The position numbers and the translations under genes were made by a program. Shown here in pieces: positions 38,020-53,036 of a DNA stretch of 64,000 bases. The notes under the pieces are model-generated. The model did not search any database and was not told where the DNA came from. It saw only the letters and a program-made list of their open reading frames with translations. The stretch lies in assembly GCF_026547205.1 (NCBI RefSeq), contig NZ_CP106877.1, positions 2,553,501 to 2,617,500 of the forward strand. The letters run 5' to 3'. Source of the DNA: Fervidibacillus halotolerans (GTDB lineage Bacteria > Bacillota > Bacilli > Bacillales > Caldibacillaceae). Every line of letters starts with the position of its first letter. Position 1 is the stretch's first letter.

Positions 38020-38807
38020 CTTTTTTTACCTCCCGATCGGGCTGTCGTTGCCTTTTGTAAACTAGGTATTTCAGGTGTTTTTATAAAAAATAATTGCACG
38101 ATGGAAAATATATTTCCTACGATCCAGTAAAGAGGTAATGCAGAAGGTAAATATAAAGCGAAAATAAAAATCATAATTGGCATAAGCCAAAGGAATATTT
38201 GCATTTGAGGATTAGAATTTTTTTGCCCTTTCATCGTGATTTTTTGCTGAACGAAAGTCATCACACTAGCAAGGATCGGAAGGATAAAAAATCGATCAGG
38301 TTCAGCTAATTCAAACCATAGAAAGCTATGACCTTGAATTTCTTCCGTACGCATAATCGCATGATAAAAACCAATTAATATCGGCATTTGAATAAAAATC
38401 GGTAAGCACCCAGCCATCGGATTTACATCATATTTTTGCAATAAAAGCATTTGTTCTTGTTGAAATTTTTTCTGTGTAATTGCATCCTTCGAACTATATT
38501 TTTTCTTTAATTTTTCCAATTCCGGCTGAATCAGTTGCATCGCCTTCATACTTTTCATCTGCTTTATCATAATCGGTAGAATAGCGAAACGGATCAAGAT
38601 TGTGATCAAAATAATCGCCATTCCAAATCCCCAGTCCCCTCCAAACAATTGGGCTGTATTTATAATTAACCAGGATAGGGGATAAACAAAAAATTGATTC
38701 CATATCCCTTCGCTATCCTTTGTAATTGGTTCATTAATTTCAGTACAACCAGATAAAAAGGTTACAAGAAAGATTAATCCTAAAATAAATACTAACTTTT
38801 TTCTCAC
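38016..38807 (-). CDS. spoIIIJ: SpoIIIJ, YidC/Oxa1-type membrane insertase
   Basis: 263 residues. A lipoprotein signal peptide with lipobox LSGC (Cys about residue 21) is followed by five membrane helices: for example WGFGMAIILITILIRFAILP, then a cytosolic KKKYSSKDAITQKKFQQEQM hairpin and MAGCLPIFIQMPILIGFYHA. The Arg of TILIRF is the groove residue that receives substrates. It inserts membrane proteins and in B. subtilis is needed for SigG activation in the forespore. Confidence 0.95.
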   Translation of the reverse strand: MRKKLVFILGLIFLVTFLSGCTEINEPITKDSEGIWNQFFVYPLSWLIINTAQLFGGDWGFGMAIILITILIRFAILPIMIKQMKSMKAMQLIQPELEKLKKKYSSKDAITQKKFQQEQMLLLQKYDVNPMAGCLPIFIQMPILIGFYHAIMRTEEIQGHSFLWFELAEPDRFFILPILASVMTFVQQKITMKGQKNSNPQMQIFLWLMPIMIFIFALYLPSALPLYWIVGNIFSIVQLFFIKTPEIPSLQKATTARSGGKKR

Positions 38808-38933
38808 GAATAAAGCTCCTCCTGCTTCTATATCAAAAATAATGAAACCGTCAACATGTATTTTACCATTTTTTATAGTTAATGGTATAGGTTAATCATA
38901 AAAATTTCCCCGTTTTCTTGAAAAATTTTATGT

Positions 38934-39278
38934 TTATTTTCTTCGAATAAATATACCGGAAATTTTTAACACATGAATTAAGCTTTGTTTCACTTCATGA
39001 TAGTCCATATCCTTCGCAGGTTTTCTAGCAATAATAATCAAGTCATAAGATGGACGAATCTCCTGTTCCAATTCATGGAAGACTTGCCGTATATATCTTT
39101 TTATTCGATTTCTGACGACTGCATTCCCTATTTTTTTACTAACGGAAAGACCGATGCGGAAATGATCCCGTTCATTTTCTAATCGATAAATAATAAATTG
39201 ACGGTTCGCTGCCGATTTTCCCTTTTTAAAAATCCTTTGAAATTCTTCATTTTTCTTTATCCGATATTTCTTCTTCAT
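38934..39278 (-). CDS. rnpA: Ribonuclease P protein component
   Basis: 114 residues. Family blocks [40 protein letters not shown] and [15 protein letters not shown] (RNR motif) are clear. The protein binds the RNA subunit of RNase P and the 5' leader of pre-tRNA. Start ATG 39278 follows GGAGATTGTAA. It is downstream of rpmH in the classical rpmH-rnpA-yidC-jag series, although a strong hairpin separates it from rpmH. Confidence 0.96.
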   Translation of the reverse strand: MKKKYRIKKNEEFQRIFKKGKSAANRQFIIYRLENERDHFRIGLSVSKKIGNAVVRNRIKRYIRQVFHELEQEIRPSYDLIIIARKPAKDMDYHEVKQSLIHVLKISGIFIRRK

Positions 39279-39325
39279 TTACAATCTCCATCTTTCCCAA
39301 ATAAGACTTTTCCAACTTGGAATTG

Positions 39326-39353
39326 TAAAAAAGACCACTGAACGTTCAGTGGT

Positions 39354-39355
<2 letters not shown>
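39326..39355 (-). terminator. Strong hairpin overlapping the rpmH stop codon
   Basis: A perfect inverted repeat AGACCACTGAA/TTCAGTGGTCT, with little or no loop (12 bases each side), is followed on the minus strand by TTTTT. Its first two bases are the AG of the rpmH TAG codon. Confidence 0.85.
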
Positions 39356-39488
<133 letters not shown>

Positions 39489-40001
39489 CTATGACACCTC
39501 CCTGTGAGGAAAAAACAGTTCAAGACAGTCTTTCCCATTATAAAAACATCTATGTCCATATGTCAACCATTATCGAAGGATTTTTTTTCGATCAACTTAT
39601 CACTTCCAAACAAACTTTTACGTGAACAATATTGTGGATAACCATTCGACATCTTTCTTTGCTAATCCACAATTTATCGACAAATTTTTAACAAATTCAT
39701 CCCTTGTGGATAAATATGGATAACTTCCCGTCAACATTGTGGATATTTTTAATAAAACATTGCAGTTTCAATGAAATTTTGTTATGATGAAATGTGTTTT
39801 AGTATCGATAGATTTCTTTTAACGCACGATTATCCACATTTTATTAACAATATGTGGATAAGTTTTTCTACAGGTGTGAAAAAAATTGTCCACAATTCGT
39901 GGATTTTGTCAAAATTATATTTTTTTACTTATATTGTATGCAAATTCCGATTGAATTATGCATCGAATATACACGAATAAAGGGGCAAGGAGGGATAGCC
40001 A
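39489..40001. other. oriC: oriC, upstream part with DnaA boxes
   Basis: DnaA boxes: TGTGGATAA (39633-39641), TGTGGATAA (39705-39713), TGTGGATAT (39738-39746), TTATCCACA (39830-39838), TGTGGATAA (39853-39861) and TTGTCCACA (39886-39894). A dnaA promoter candidate follows: TTGTCA (39906-39911) and TATATT (39930-39935), 18 bases apart. The boxes overlapping the promoter suggest DnaA autoregulation. AT-rich throughout, with no ORF. Confidence 0.9.
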
Positions 40002-41345
40002 TTGGAAAACATAGATGATCTGTGGACAAAAACGTTACAATCGCTGGAGAAAAAAGTAAGCAAACCGAGTTTTGACACGTGGCTGAAAACAACCAAAGCG
40101 GTTTCGTTAAAGGAACATACATTAGTGATTGAGACTCCAAATGAATTTTCTAGGGATTGGTTAGATGGGAATTATAAAGAAATCGTTAAAGAAACGATTT
40201 ATGAAATGATTGGCGAACAATTGGATATACAATTTACAACGACTGCTACAAAAGAAGATGAAACATTTATCCAATCTTTTAAAAAGAAAAAACCGAAAAA
40301 TGATCACCCAATTGAATTTTCACAAAACATGTTAAATCCAAAATATACATTTGAAACTTTCGTCATCGGTTCAGGAAACCGGTTTGCCCATGCTGCCTCC
40401 TTAGCCGTTGCCGAAGCCCCTGCAAAAGCCTATAATCCCCTGTTTATTTATGGTGGTGTTGGATTAGGGAAAACCCATCTCATGCATGCGATCGGGCATT
40501 ATGTTTTGGAACACAATCCAACTGCAAAGGTCGTTTATTTATCTTCTGAAAAATTTACAAACGAATTTATTAATTCCATTCGAGATAACCGGCCGGATGA
40601 TTTTCGTAACAAATACCGAAATGTAGACATTTTGCTTATTGACGATATTCAATTTTTAGCGGGAAAAGAGTCGACACAAGAGGAATTTTTCCATACATTC
40701 AATACTTTACATGAAGAAAATAAACAAATTGTCATATCGAGCGATCGACCACCGAAGGAAATCCCAACTTTAGAAGATCGCCTGCGATCCCGTTTCGAAT
40801 GGGGACTCATTACCGATATCACACCACCGGATTTAGAAACGAGGATTGCCATTTTACGAAAAAAAGCGAAAGCAGATGGATTGGACATTCCAAACGATGT
40901 AATGCTGTACATTGCTAATCAAATCGATTCGAATATTCGGGAATTGGAAGGAGCTTTAATTCGCGTCGTCGCCTATTCATCATTACAAAATAAAGATATC
41001 AACGCGGATTTAGCTGCCGCAGCTTTAAAAGATATCATACCGAGTTCGAAACCGAAAGTGATTACGATCCACGATATTCAACAAGTCGTTGCAGATGAAT
41101 ATGGAATCAAATTGGAAGATTTTCGTGCCAAGAAACGTACGAAATCCATCGCCTTTCCAAGACAAATCGCTATGTATTTATCCCGGGAGTTGACGGATTT
41201 TTCCCTTCCGAAAATCGGTGAAGAATTCGGGGGAAGGGATCATACGACCGTTATTCACGCCCATGAAAAAATATCAAAAATGATTAAAGAAGATGCCCAA
41301 TTTCAAAAACAAATTGAAGAATTGCAAAGTCGATTAAAAATGTAG
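40002..41345 (+). CDS. dnaA: Chromosomal replication initiator DnaA
   Basis: 447 residues from TTG 40002 ([20 protein letters not shown]), 7 bases after AAGGAGGGA; no ATG fits better. Domain I (1-85) binds SirA/DnaD, and a linker of about 85-110 follows. The AAA+ domain has [29 protein letters not shown] and [11 protein letters not shown]. Domain IV (about 335-447) has [20 protein letters not shown], then [12 protein letters not shown] for box recognition. It initiates replication at oriC, on both sides of its own gene. Confidence 0.98.
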   Translation: MENIDDLWTKTLQSLEKKVSKPSFDTWLKTTKAVSLKEHTLVIETPNEFSRDWLDGNYKEIVKETIYEMIGEQLDIQFTTTATKEDETFIQSFKKKKPKNDHPIEFSQNMLNPKYTFETFVIGSGNRFAHAASLAVAEAPAKAYNPLFIYGGVGLGKTHLMHAIGHYVLEHNPTAKVVYLSSEKFTNEFINSIRDNRPDDFRNKYRNVDILLIDDIQFLAGKESTQEEFFHTFNTLHEENKQIVISSDRPPKEIPTLEDRLRSRFEWGLITDITPPDLETRIAILRKKAKADGLDIPNDVMLYIANQIDSNIRELEGALIRVVAYSSLQNKDINADLAAAALKDIIPSSKPKVITIHDIQQVVADEYGIKLEDFRAKKRTKSIAFPRQIAMYLSRELTDFSLPKIGEEFGGRDHTTVIHAHEKISKMIKEDAQFQKQIEELQSRLKM

Positions 41346-41535
41346 TTCTTATTCCAATGGAAAAACAGGTGTTGTGGATATTGTTTATAAATCGAACCAA
41401 TTATACACAGTCTGTCCACATGTGGATAGTCTGTGTTTTACTCTTCCGATTATATTTATCCACATATTCAGGTACCTTATTACTATAACTACTTTTTTTC
41501 TTTTTTATATTTAATGATTAATGGAGGCTATAGGG
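41346..41535. other. oriC: oriC, downstream part: DnaA boxes and unwinding element
   Basis: Boxes: TGTGGATAT (about 41372-41380), TTATACACA (41401-41409), the opposed pair TGTCCACA/TGTGGATAG (about 41413-41429) and TTATCCACA (41456-41464). Twelve bases after the last box come CTA/TTA-type triplets (41477-41494) like the DnaA-trio, then a T/A-rich tract (41492-41520). This is the layout of the B. subtilis dnaA-dnaN unwinding site. Replication should start here. Confidence 0.88.
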
Positions 41536-42678
41536 ATGAAGTTTTACATTAAAAAGGAGCGATTAATCAAAAGTGTACAAGACGCTTTAAAAGCTGTCGC
41601 CGTTCGAACAACGATTCCGATTCTCGTAGGCATTAAATTTGATGCAGATGATCGTGGCGTAACAGTAACTGGTAGCGATTCGGATATTACCATTCAATCA
41701 TTTATTCCAAAAGAAGAAGATGGCGAAGAACTGGTAGAAATTGTAGAACCTGGATCGATCGTTTTACAAGCAAGATTTTTTAGTGAAGTTATTAAAAAAT
41801 TACCAGAGTTGATCGTCGAAATTACCGTTGAGGATCAATTTAAGACAATTGTTCGTTCCGGAAATGCGGAATACATTATCCTCGGTTTAGATGCAGAGGA
41901 ATATCCACGTTTACCAATTATTGAGGATGGGGATCACTTTTCCATTCCAAATGATTTATTAAAATCGATTATTAAACAAACGGTATTTGCCGTATCCACA
42001 TCGGAAACGAGGCCGATTTTAACCGGAGTCCATTGGATGATAGAAGATAGTCAATTAACTGCTGTTGCAACAGACAGCCACCGATTAGCAATGAAACAAG
42101 CGACTTTACAATCGGAAGAGAGAAATGGAAAATCCCATAGTATTGTGATTCCAGGAAAAAGTTTAAATGAATTATTGAAAGTGCTTGACGAATCGAATGA
42201 ACCAATCCAAATGACGATAACTAATAATCAAATTTTATTCAGAGCGAAAAATTTATTATTTTTCTCCCGGTTGTTAGAAGGAAAATATCCGGATACATCA
42301 AAATTGATTCCGACAGACAGTAAAACGATTGTCAAACTGAACGCGAAAGAGTATTTAGAAGCAGTCGACCGTGCTTCCCTCTTAGCAAGGGAAGGGAAAA
42401 CGAATGTAATAAAATTTACGACGATGGATGATGATATGATCGAAATATCCTCGTATTCTCCGGAAATTGGAAAGGTAGTTGAAAATGTTAAAAGCATTTC
42501 AACAGAAGGGGAAGAAATTAAAATTTCTTTCAATGCAAAATATATGATCGATGCATTACGAGCAATCGACGGAACGGAAATTAGCATTTATTTCACTGGA
42601 ACGATGCGGCCATTTATCATTCGGACTGATTATGATGATTCCATTTTGCAATTATTGCTACCAGTACGAACTTTTTAA
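41536..42678 (+). CDS. dnaN: DNA polymerase III beta subunit (sliding clamp)
   Basis: 380 residues from ATG 41536 (MKFYIKKERLIKSVQDALKA). An in-frame ATG at 41521 forms part of the GGAGG ribosome-binding site and is rejected. Three clamp domains are present, with VAVRTTIPILVGIKFDADDR, TRPILTGVHWMIEDSQLTAV and the C-terminal RPFIIRTDYDDSILQLLLPV. The dimeric ring tethers polymerases and mismatch-repair proteins. Confidence 0.97.
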   Translation: MKFYIKKERLIKSVQDALKAVAVRTTIPILVGIKFDADDRGVTVTGSDSDITIQSFIPKEEDGEELVEIVEPGSIVLQARFFSEVIKKLPELIVEITVEDQFKTIVRSGNAEYIILGLDAEEYPRLPIIEDGDHFSIPNDLLKSIIKQTVFAVSTSETRPILTGVHWMIEDSQLTAVATDSHRLAMKQATLQSEERNGKSHSIVIPGKSLNELLKVLDESNEPIQMTITNNQILFRAKNLLFFSRLLEGKYPDTSKLIPTDSKTIVKLNAKEYLEAVDRASLLAREGKTNVIKFTTMDDDMIEISSYSPEIGKVVENVKSISTEGEEIKISFNAKYMIDALRAIDGTEISIYFTGTMRPFIIRTDYDDSILQLLLPVRTF

Positions 42679-42747
42679 GTCCCTTTGAATCGTATTTTTT
42701 ACAATCGTTTCATCGGAAAGACATCTTAAAAGAGTGGTCAGGAAAGA

Positions 42748-42790
42748 GCGTGAACGATCATTTTATCGAAAATCGTTCACGCTTCTTGTT
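42748..42790 (+). terminator. dnaA-dnaN operon terminator
   Basis: GCGTGAACGAT (42748-42758) pairs perfectly with ATCGTTCACGC (42772-42782), followed by TTCTTGTTT. Confidence 0.8.
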
Positions 42791-42935
42791 TCAATGGGAA
42801 AATGCGTTTTTTCAATTTCTATATTTATTTTAAAAATTTCTTAATATTTTTCCGTTTTTTCCTTACCCTTTGTGTATTCTTATAATTTTTAGTAAAATTA
42901 TATATTAGAGTAAATGAAAGGAATCGGTATATTTT

Positions 42936-43157
42936 ATGGTTAAGGAGATCGAGATTGGAACGGAATTTATTACATTAGGTCAGTTTCTAAAACTGATAAA
43001 TGTCATTCAATCCGGCGGCGAAGCAAAATGGTATTTAAGAGAAATGGCCGTGTATGTGAACGGGGAAAGAGAAGATCGAAGAGGTAGAAAACTAAAAAAA
43101 GGCGACTTTATTCGGGTACCGAGTGCTGGAAGTTTTATCATTAAAGGCCATTCGTAA
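42936..43157 (+). CDS. rlbA: S4-domain RNA-binding protein RlbA (YaaA)
   Basis: 73 residues. The S4-like RNA-binding fold is seen in [20 protein letters not shown] and [10 protein letters not shown]([10 protein letters not shown]). It is the small gene always found between dnaN and recF in Firmicutes and is linked to ribosome maturation. It starts ATG 42936 after GAAAGGAATCGG; its stop lies 13 bases before recF, so the two are coupled. Confidence 0.93.
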   Translation: MVKEIEIGTEFITLGQFLKLINVIQSGGEAKWYLREMAVYVNGEREDRRGRKLKKGDFIRVPSAGSFIIKGHS

Positions 43158-43170
43158 AAGGAAGAAACGT

Positions 43171-44289
43171 ATGTACATTCAAAAATTGCATTTAAATCAT
43201 TTTCGAAATTACGAAAAGTTATCTTTGTCTTTTGAAAACACGGTAAACGTCATCCTCGGTGAAAATGCTCAAGGAAAAACGAATGTAATGGAATCGATAT
43301 TCGTATTAGCGATGGCAAAATCCCACCGAACGACAAACGACCGGGAACTTATCCAATGGGATCAAGATTATGCTAAAATAAAAGGAACGGTTAAAAAAGA
43401 GAATACCCTTTTACCGATGGAATTGGTCATTACAAAAAAAGGAAAAAAGGCAAAAATTAACCATTTAGAACAAAATCGTTTAAGTCAATATGTTGGTCAT
43501 TTTAATGTCGTGATGTTTGCACCGGAAGATTTAAATTTAGTAAAAGGAAGTCCGTCAATTAGAAGACGCTTTATCGATATGGAAATCGGGCAAGTTTCTC
43601 AAATCTACTTACATGAAATGAGTCAATTTCATAAAGTTTTACAGCAACGGAACAAAATTTTAAAACAAATGCAAAGAGCGGACTCAACCCTTTTAGAAAT
43701 ATATACAGAACAATTAGCTGTCCTAGCAACGAAAATAAGTAAGAAACGGTTTGAGTATTTACATTTACTCGAAAAATGGGCAAAAGAGATTCATTTTTCC
43801 ATAACAAGGGGAGTGGAAAATCTTCAAATTCGCTATAAACCGTCTGTGAATGTATCAGAAGAAGACGATTTGTCGAAAATGATAAATATGTATATGGATC
43901 AATTTCGCAAAGTTCAGCAAAAGGAATTGGAAAGGGGAGTAACGTTAATTGGTCCCCATCGCGATGATATTAAATTCTATGTCAATGATCGTAATGTACA
44001 AATATACGGTTCTCAAGGACAAAAACGTACGACGGCTTTATCTGTGAAATTGGCGGAAATTGAATTAATTTTCAATGAAACGGGAGAGTATCCGACGTTA
44101 TTGTTAGATGACGTTTTATCGGAATTAGATACGTACAGACAATCCCATTTATTAAACACGATTCAAGGAAAAGTACAAACCTTCGTTACAACGACAAGTG
44201 TGGAAGGAATTGACCATCAAATGTTAAAGGACGCCCGGACATTTCAAGTGAAAAATGGAAAAATTGATGTAGATGAACATTTGAGGTGA
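43171..44289 (+). CDS. recF: DNA repair protein RecF
   Basis: 372 residues from ATG 43171 ([20 protein letters not shown]), after AAAAGGAAG. A longer upstream reading overlaps rlbA and is rejected. SMC-like ATPase with Walker [17 protein letters not shown], the ABC signature [18 protein letters not shown] and Walker [13 protein letters not shown]. It loads RecA at single-strand gaps with RecO and RecR (recR is at 62121). Confidence 0.96.
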   Translation: MYIQKLHLNHFRNYEKLSLSFENTVNVILGENAQGKTNVMESIFVLAMAKSHRTTNDRELIQWDQDYAKIKGTVKKENTLLPMELVITKKGKKAKINHLEQNRLSQYVGHFNVVMFAPEDLNLVKGSPSIRRRFIDMEIGQVSQIYLHEMSQFHKVLQQRNKILKQMQRADSTLLEIYTEQLAVLATKISKKRFEYLHLLEKWAKEIHFSITRGVENLQIRYKPSVNVSEEDDLSKMINMYMDQFRKVQQKELERGVTLIGPHRDDIKFYVNDRNVQIYGSQGQKRTTALSVKLAEIELIFNETGEYPTLLLDDVLSELDTYRQSHLLNTIQGKVQTFVTTTSVEGIDHQMLKDARTFQVKNGKIDVDEHLR

Positions 44290-44294
44290 GTATT

Positions 44295-44525
44295 TTGTAC
44301 GTTCATATTGGAGAAAATAAGTTAATTTTATCTTCTGAAATCATTGCCATTATTGATAAAAAAACGTTTGAATATCATCATGCCAATCAAAAATTTTTAC
44401 AAGATGGGAAACGGACAGAAAATATCGCTGGAAAAATTTATAAGTCAATCGTAATTACAAATGATAAGATTTATTTATCACCTTTTACGACACATACGAT
44501 AAAAAAACGATTTTCCTTTTTATGA
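44295..44525 (+). CDS. remB: RemB (YaaB), extracellular-matrix regulator family
   Basis: 76 residues from TTG 44295 (YVHIGENKLILSSEIIAIID). The alternative GTG 44286 overlaps the recF stop and lies in the GAGGTGA ribosome-binding site, while TTG is 5 bases after it and matches B. subtilis YaaB. DUF370 family: the end KSIVITNDKIYLSPFTTHTI, then KKRF, is typical. RemA/RemB act on biofilm matrix genes in B. subtilis. Confidence 0.88.
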   Translation: MYVHIGENKLILSSEIIAIIDKKTFEYHHANQKFLQDGKRTENIAGKIYKSIVITNDKIYLSPFTTHTIKKRFSFL

Positions 44526-44589
44526 ATTGTATAAATAATCACCATCGATTGCCCGATAGTACATTTGAACTAACAGAAAGAGTAGGTGA

Positions 44590-46521
<1,932 letters not shown>

Positions 46522-46580
46522 CGAACCGGTCTATAAGCTTTTTTTCATCCCAAAGTAGGGAAAAAGGAGGCAACAGTTGA

Positions 46581-49061
46581 ATGACGGAAACACCGAAAAC
46601 GAATATAAAAGAAATTAATATTAGTAACGAGATGCGGACATCCTTTTTAGATTATGCAATGAGCGTCATCGTATCTCGTGCACTCCCAGACGTTCGCGAC
46701 GGATTAAAACCGGTACAAAGAAGAATTATATATGCGATGAATGATTTAGGGATTACGGCAGATAAACCTCATAAAAAATCTGCGCGGATTGTCGGTGATG
46801 TAATTGCAAAATATCATCCCCATGGAGATAGTGCCGTATATGATACGATGGTTCGGATGGCGCAAGATTTCAGTTATCGGTATCCCCTTGTTGACGGCCA
46901 CGGGAACTTCGGGTCAGTCGATGGAGATTCTGCCGCAGCGATGCGTTATACGGAAGCGAGAATGTCCAAAATATCCATGGAATTAGTAAGGGATATCCAA
47001 AAGGATACGATCGATTATCAAGATAACTACGATGGACAAGAGAAGGAACCAGTCGTATTACCTTCCCGCTTTCCAAATTTATTAGTAAACGGTTCACAAG
47101 GAATTGCTGTTGGAATGGCAACGAATATTCCCCCCCACCAATTAGGTGAAGTGATCGATGCTTTGCTTGCCTTAAGTAAACATCCGGATATGACCATTCC
47201 TGAAATTATGCAATATATTCCAGGACCGGATTTCCCTACCGCTGGAATTATTCTCGGTAAAAAAGGAATTCGAAAAGCGTATGAAACGGGAAGAGGATCC
47301 ATTACGCTTCGGGCGAAAGTTGAGATTGAAACAAAATCTAACGGGAAGCAATCGATTATCGTTACACAACTTCCTTATCAAGTAAATAAAGCGAAATTAA
47401 TTGAAAAAATAGCCGATCTTGTAAGGGACAAACGCATCGATGGGATTACGGCGATGCGGGATGAATCGGATCGTCGGGGTATGCGAATCGTCATGGAATT
47501 AAGAAGGGACGTAAATCCCCATGTGCTATTAAATAATTTATACAAACATACGTCCCTTCAAACAACTTTCGGAATCAATTTACTTGCCCTCGTTGATGGG
47601 GTACCGAAAGTATTAAATATGAAACAAATGCTTACCCATTATTTAAACCATCAAAAGACGATTATTCGTCGTAGAACGGAATATGAATTACGAAAGGCAG
47701 AAGCAAGGGCCCATATTTTAGAAGGTCTTCGCATCGCCCTCGATCATATCGATGAAGTCATTCATTTAATTCGTCATTCACAAACGGCGGAAATTGCAAA
47801 ACAAGGGTTGATTCAAAAATTCGGTCTATCGGAAAAACAAGCCCAAGCGATTTTAGATATGCGCTTGCAACGGTTAACCGGTTTGGAAAGGGAAAAAATT
47901 GAAGAAGAATATACTGAATTACAAAAATTGATTGCTGAATTGAAGGGGATATTACGGGATGAGGAGAAAATCCTAGAAATCGTTCGTGAAGAATTAATTG
48001 ATGTAAAAAATCGTTACAATGACGTGCGGCGGACGGAAATTACGATGGCGGATGCGGAAGATATTGAAGATGAAGATCTGATTCCTGAAGAACAAATCGT
48101 CATTACGCTAACGAGAAACGGTTATATTAAACGTCTTCCTCTTTCAACGTACAGATCCCAAAGACGGGGTGGACGTGGTGTTCAAGGGATGGATACCCAT
48201 GAAGACGATTTTATCGAACATTTAATTACCACTTCGACTCATGAAACGATTCTTTTCTTTACGAATAAAGGAAAGGTTTATAAGTTGAAAGGATATAAAA
48301 TTCCTGAATTCAGTAGAACAGCGAAGGGAATTCCAATCATCAATTTATTGGAAGTGGAAAAGGATGAATGGATTAACGCGGTCATTCCTGTTCAGAAGGT
48401 AGAAAAGGAAGCGTATTTATTTTTTACGACGAAAAAAGGTATTTCGAAGCGTTGCCCCCTTTCAGATTTCTCCAATATCCGAACAAATGGGCTTATCGCC
48501 ATTCATCTACGGGAAAGTGATGAATTAATTTCCGTTCGTTTAACAGATGGGAAAAAACAGATTATTATCGGAACGAAAAAAGGGAATTTAATTCGTTTTG
48601 TGGAAACAGATGTTCGTCCGATGGGTCGAAATGCAACTGGAGTAAAAGGAATTCAATTGGATGGACATGATGAAGTCATCGGTATGGAAATTCTTGAAGA
48701 AAACCAAGATATTTTAGTTGTTACGAAAAATGGTTATGGAAAACGGACGAACGCAGAACTGTATCGTTTACAAAATCGGAGCGGAAAAGGAATAAAAACA
48801 TGTAATATTCAAGAGAAAAATGGTCCCCTTGTCGCTGTAAAAGCTGTGACGGAAAATGATGATATTATGATTATGACCGACAACGGCATATTAATCCGGA
48901 TGAGCGTGTCAGATATATCGAAAACAGGAAGAAATGCGATGGGCGTGAAGTTAATTCGTTTAGATGAAAATAGTAGTGTTGCTGCAGTAACGAAAGTGGA
49001 GCAAGGGGAAAAGGAAGAACTAAGAACGAATGATGTAGAAGAAAAACAAAAGGAATCGTAA
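46581..49061 (+). CDS. gyrA: DNA gyrase subunit A
   Basis: 826 residues. Winged-helix and tower region with [19 protein letters not shown]; Ser84 in the quinolone-resistance region is the sensitive form. Catalytic Tyr123 lies in [11 protein letters not shown]. The C-terminal beta-pinwheel contains the GyrA-box-like [11 protein letters not shown] (about 530). The acidic tail is typical of Bacillus. Start ATG 46581 follows AAAAAGGAGGCAACAGTTGA. Confidence 0.98.
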   Translation: MTETPKTNIKEINISNEMRTSFLDYAMSVIVSRALPDVRDGLKPVQRRIIYAMNDLGITADKPHKKSARIVGDVIAKYHPHGDSAVYDTMVRMAQDFSYRYPLVDGHGNFGSVDGDSAAAMRYTEARMSKISMELVRDIQKDTIDYQDNYDGQEKEPVVLPSRFPNLLVNGSQGIAVGMATNIPPHQLGEVIDALLALSKHPDMTIPEIMQYIPGPDFPTAGIILGKKGIRKAYETGRGSITLRAKVEIETKSNGKQSIIVTQLPYQVNKAKLIEKIADLVRDKRIDGITAMRDESDRRGMRIVMELRRDVNPHVLLNNLYKHTSLQTTFGINLLALVDGVPKVLNMKQMLTHYLNHQKTIIRRRTEYELRKAEARAHILEGLRIALDHIDEVIHLIRHSQTAEIAKQGLIQKFGLSEKQAQAILDMRLQRLTGLEREKIEEEYTELQKLIAELKGILRDEEKILEIVREELIDVKNRYNDVRRTEITMADAEDIEDEDLIPEEQIVITLTRNGYIKRLPLSTYRSQRRGGRGVQGMDTHEDDFIEHLITTSTHETILFFTNKGKVYKLKGYKIPEFSRTAKGIPIINLLEVEKDEWINAVIPVQKVEKEAYLFFTTKKGISKRCPLSDFSNIRTNGLIAIHLRESDELISVRLTDGKKQIIIGTKKGNLIRFVETDVRPMGRNATGVKGIQLDGHDEVIGMEILEENQDILVVTKNGYGKRTNAELYRLQNRSGKGIKTCNIQEKNGPLVAVKAVTENDDIMIMTDNGILIRMSVSDISKTGRNAMGVKLIRLDENSSVAAVTKVEQGEKEELRTNDVEEKQKES

Positions 49062-49070
49062 ACGAATTTG

Positions 49071-49110
49071 AAAGTCACTCTCCTTATTTTTAAGGTAGGT
49101 GACTTTTTCT
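49071..49110 (+). terminator. gyrA terminator
   Basis: AAAGTCAC ... GTGACTTT around a CTTATTTTTAAGG inner stem, followed by TTTCTTTCC. Confidence 0.75.
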
Positions 49111-49198
49111 TTCCTAACAATTATTTTCACAAAAATCTGGAAAAAATGGCAAATATCAAATAAAATGAAAACAAAGACCAAATAAAGGATGAAATGCC

Positions 49199-50290
49199 GT
49201 GAAAGTAAAAGTTATCGATTTAAAAGAAGGATATCGAATTATAGAAGATGTTAAAGGATTAACAAAGTATCCAATTGTTCCGAAAAAAACAATGGTAACG
49301 GAAGAAATTATCAAAGTGTTGAAAGCCTTTTCCATCGAAGAAGTAAATGTGGAAAGAGTAGCGAATCGAAAAATAAATGAAAAAATACTTGAAAAAAAAC
49401 AGTGGGAAAAAAATTCCAATCGTCCTTTAGAAATAAAAGATCACCGAAATTCCTTTTTTCACCAATATGTAAAAGCTGTCGAATCCTATAAAAATCAATT
49501 TACGAATTGGCAGGCAGGGACTCCAATTAATATTAACCGTGTTCGACAAATGATGATTCCGCTAATAGAAGCTTTAGAGAACCACCCAATTCAATTATTA
49601 CTATTACAAAATTATGTAAAAAAATCCGATTACTTATTTCACCATGCGGTTTCCACTGGTTTAATTTCCGCCTATATCGCTAAGCGTCTAAATTTAGAAA
49701 AAGGAGATATTATCCAAATTACTTTGGCCGGGTGTTTAAGTGATTGTGGAATGGCAAAAGTGAACCCGGAAATTTTACAAAGGGAAACTTTGACGGAAGA
49801 AGAGAAGGAAGAAATAAAAATGCATACGACGTACAGTTATAAAATGGTGAAAAATATTCCTTCTTTAAATGCAGCTGCCAAACTCGCTGTTTTTCAACAT
49901 CATGAAAGATTAGATGGAAGCGGTTATCCTCTCGGTGAAAAGGGCGATCGTATCCATTTATATGCAAAAATTATCGCCATTAGTGACGTATACCATGCTG
50001 TCGTATGTGATCGGGTATATAAGGAGAAAAAATCCCCTTTTCAAGCCTTAGAAATATTAAATTATGAACAAATTGGTCAATTCGATTTAAAAATTGTAAA
50101 GACATTTACGAGTAGTATTATTTCCTTTTCCTTAAATGAATATGTAAAATTATCAAACGGACAAACGGCAAGGGTCATTTATATTCATCATCATGATCCG
50201 ACAAGACCGGTTGTTAAAATTGAGGAGAGTGGTGAAATTATTTCTTTAGGAAAAAATAAAGAACTATATATCAAAGAAATTATTCAATAA
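49199..50290 (+). CDS. HD-GYP domain protein with altered HD motif
   Basis: 363 residues from GTG 49199, after AAAGGATGAA. The N-terminal part (1-130) is of the type seen in Bacillus HD-GYP proteins. The HD-GYP core has LFHHAVSTGLISAYIAKRLN, GCLSDCGMAKVNPEIL (where most members have HD-x-GK) and VFQHHERLDGSGYPLGEKGD, the intact GYP signature. The usual His of the HD pair is Ser here (SDCGMAK), so c-di-GMP hydrolysis may be weak or absent. A related gene is common downstream of gyrA in Bacillaceae. A 137-base gap with a terminator sets it off from gyrA. Confidence 0.85.
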   Translation: MKVKVIDLKEGYRIIEDVKGLTKYPIVPKKTMVTEEIIKVLKAFSIEEVNVERVANRKINEKILEKKQWEKNSNRPLEIKDHRNSFFHQYVKAVESYKNQFTNWQAGTPININRVRQMMIPLIEALENHPIQLLLLQNYVKKSDYLFHHAVSTGLISAYIAKRLNLEKGDIIQITLAGCLSDCGMAKVNPEILQRETLTEEEKEEIKMHTTYSYKMVKNIPSLNAAAKLAVFQHHERLDGSGYPLGEKGDRIHLYAKIIAISDVYHAVVCDRVYKEKKSPFQALEILNYEQIGQFDLKIVKTFTSSIISFSLNEYVKLSNGQTARVIYIHHHDPTRPVVKIEESGEIISLGKNKELYIKEIIQ

Positions 50291-50322
50291 CAATGGGCAG
50301 AACAAAACGGATCATACTCCAT

Positions 50323-52868
<2,546 letters not shown>

Positions 52869-52886
52869 GAATATAAGTTTTCTTAA

Positions 52887-52924
52887 CAATCCAAAAGCAA
52901 TGAATGCCTTTGGATTTTTTTTCT
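52887..52924 (+). terminator. guaB terminator
   Basis: ATCCAAAAGC ... GCCTTTGGAT followed by TTTTTTTC. Confidence 0.8.
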
Positions 52925-53036
52925 TACGTAATATGAAGGGGAATACAAATTCTGTTACGAACGAATCTATGATTTTTAAAAAAACTATGATAAACTTATC
53001 AAAGTAAAGAGCTGTTTGAACTTGGAGGGAATGAAA

